Source: Dehalococcoidia bacterium
GTDB lineage: Bacteria > Chloroflexota > Dehalococcoidia > Dehalococcoidales > Fen-1064
Assembly: GCA_003162335.1 (NCBI GenBank)
Contig: PMMG01000137.1
Span: forward strand, 1-32,718
Length of the DNA: 32,718 nt
Reading direction: 5' to 3'
In this document: positions 32,666-32,718 of the stretch, piece by piece
Layout of the letters: the number at the start of each line of letters is the position of its first letter
How positions within the stretch are numbered: position 1 is the stretch's first letter
Notes under the pieces: generated by a model
The model's database searches: none
Seen by the model: the letters and a program-made list of their open reading frames with translations, nothing else
What the model was told of the DNA's origin: nothing
Made by a program: the position numbers and the translations under genes

Positions 32666-32718
32666 GGTTTAAACAGAGAATCTATAGCACTAAGCTACCA
32701 GAATCCACCATCTAATTG

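Noticed and set aside
1-32718. CRISPR arrays, tRNA or rRNA genes, insertion sequences
   Set aside because: No regularly spaced repeats, no tRNA-like or rRNA-like sequence and no transposase or terminal inverted repeats were seen by reading; a dedicated search was not possible.

Overview
The window most likely comes from a bacterium of the Chloroflexota, possibly Dehalococcoidia-like. This is inferred from gene content; there is no marker gene to prove it. Bacterial signs are sigma-70-type promoters, hairpin-plus-T terminators, Shine-Dalgarno sites before most genes, a lipoprotein signal, CHASE4 sensor kinases, a NarL/LuxR response regulator and HD-GYP-family proteins. Against that background lies a complete-looking archaellum (archaeal flagellum) operon. 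No bacterial flagellar gene (flagellin, hook, FliG, MotA/B) is present.

Region 1 (1-8134, + strand) is a chemotaxis operon: cheW, cheA, cheC-like, cheD, cheY, cheB, cheR, then a degenerate HD-GYP protein. The last gene overlaps its neighbour by one base and encodes an unusual protein. It has a FliM/FliY-like CheY-binding peptide at the N-terminus, a proline-rich linker, a coiled coil and a C-terminal zinc ribbon. It is a candidate adaptor between CheY and the motor, the role CheF plays in archaea. No MCP receptor and no cheF are in view.

Region 2 (8135-9249) is a 0.7 kb non-coding stretch with a possible structured leader, then a small DUF5658-like membrane protein.

Region 3 (9378-21683, - strand, read right to left) is the archaellum locus. 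It runs: a 3-TM protein, a pseudo-receiver protein, three archaellins, a strong hairpin, an ArlC/D/E-like protein, ArlG, ArlF, ArlH, two tandem ArlI motor ATPases, ArlJ, a membrane-anchored ArlX-like protein and a lipoprotein. The G-F-H-I-J order is the crenarchaeal one, while the archaellins and the ArlC/D/E-like gene look euryarchaeal. The prepilin/prearchaellin peptidase is not in the window. The locus converges on the chemotaxis operon.

Region 4 (21684-30000) is a signalling cluster: two paralogous CHASE4-HAMP-PAS histidine kinases, each followed by a single-domain response regulator, with a NarL-type regulator and a small MerR-like DNA-binding protein on the opposite strand between them. 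It ends with a REC-HD protein whose GYP motif is lost.

Region 5 (30001-32718) is metabolic and seems unrelated: a GH4 glycosidase with its own promoter and terminator, and a convergent DUF362 protein.

Reading the parts together (inference): CheA/CheW/CheY control an archaellum rather than a bacterial flagellum, and the FliM-peptide/zinc-ribbon protein may carry the CheY signal to the archaeal motor.
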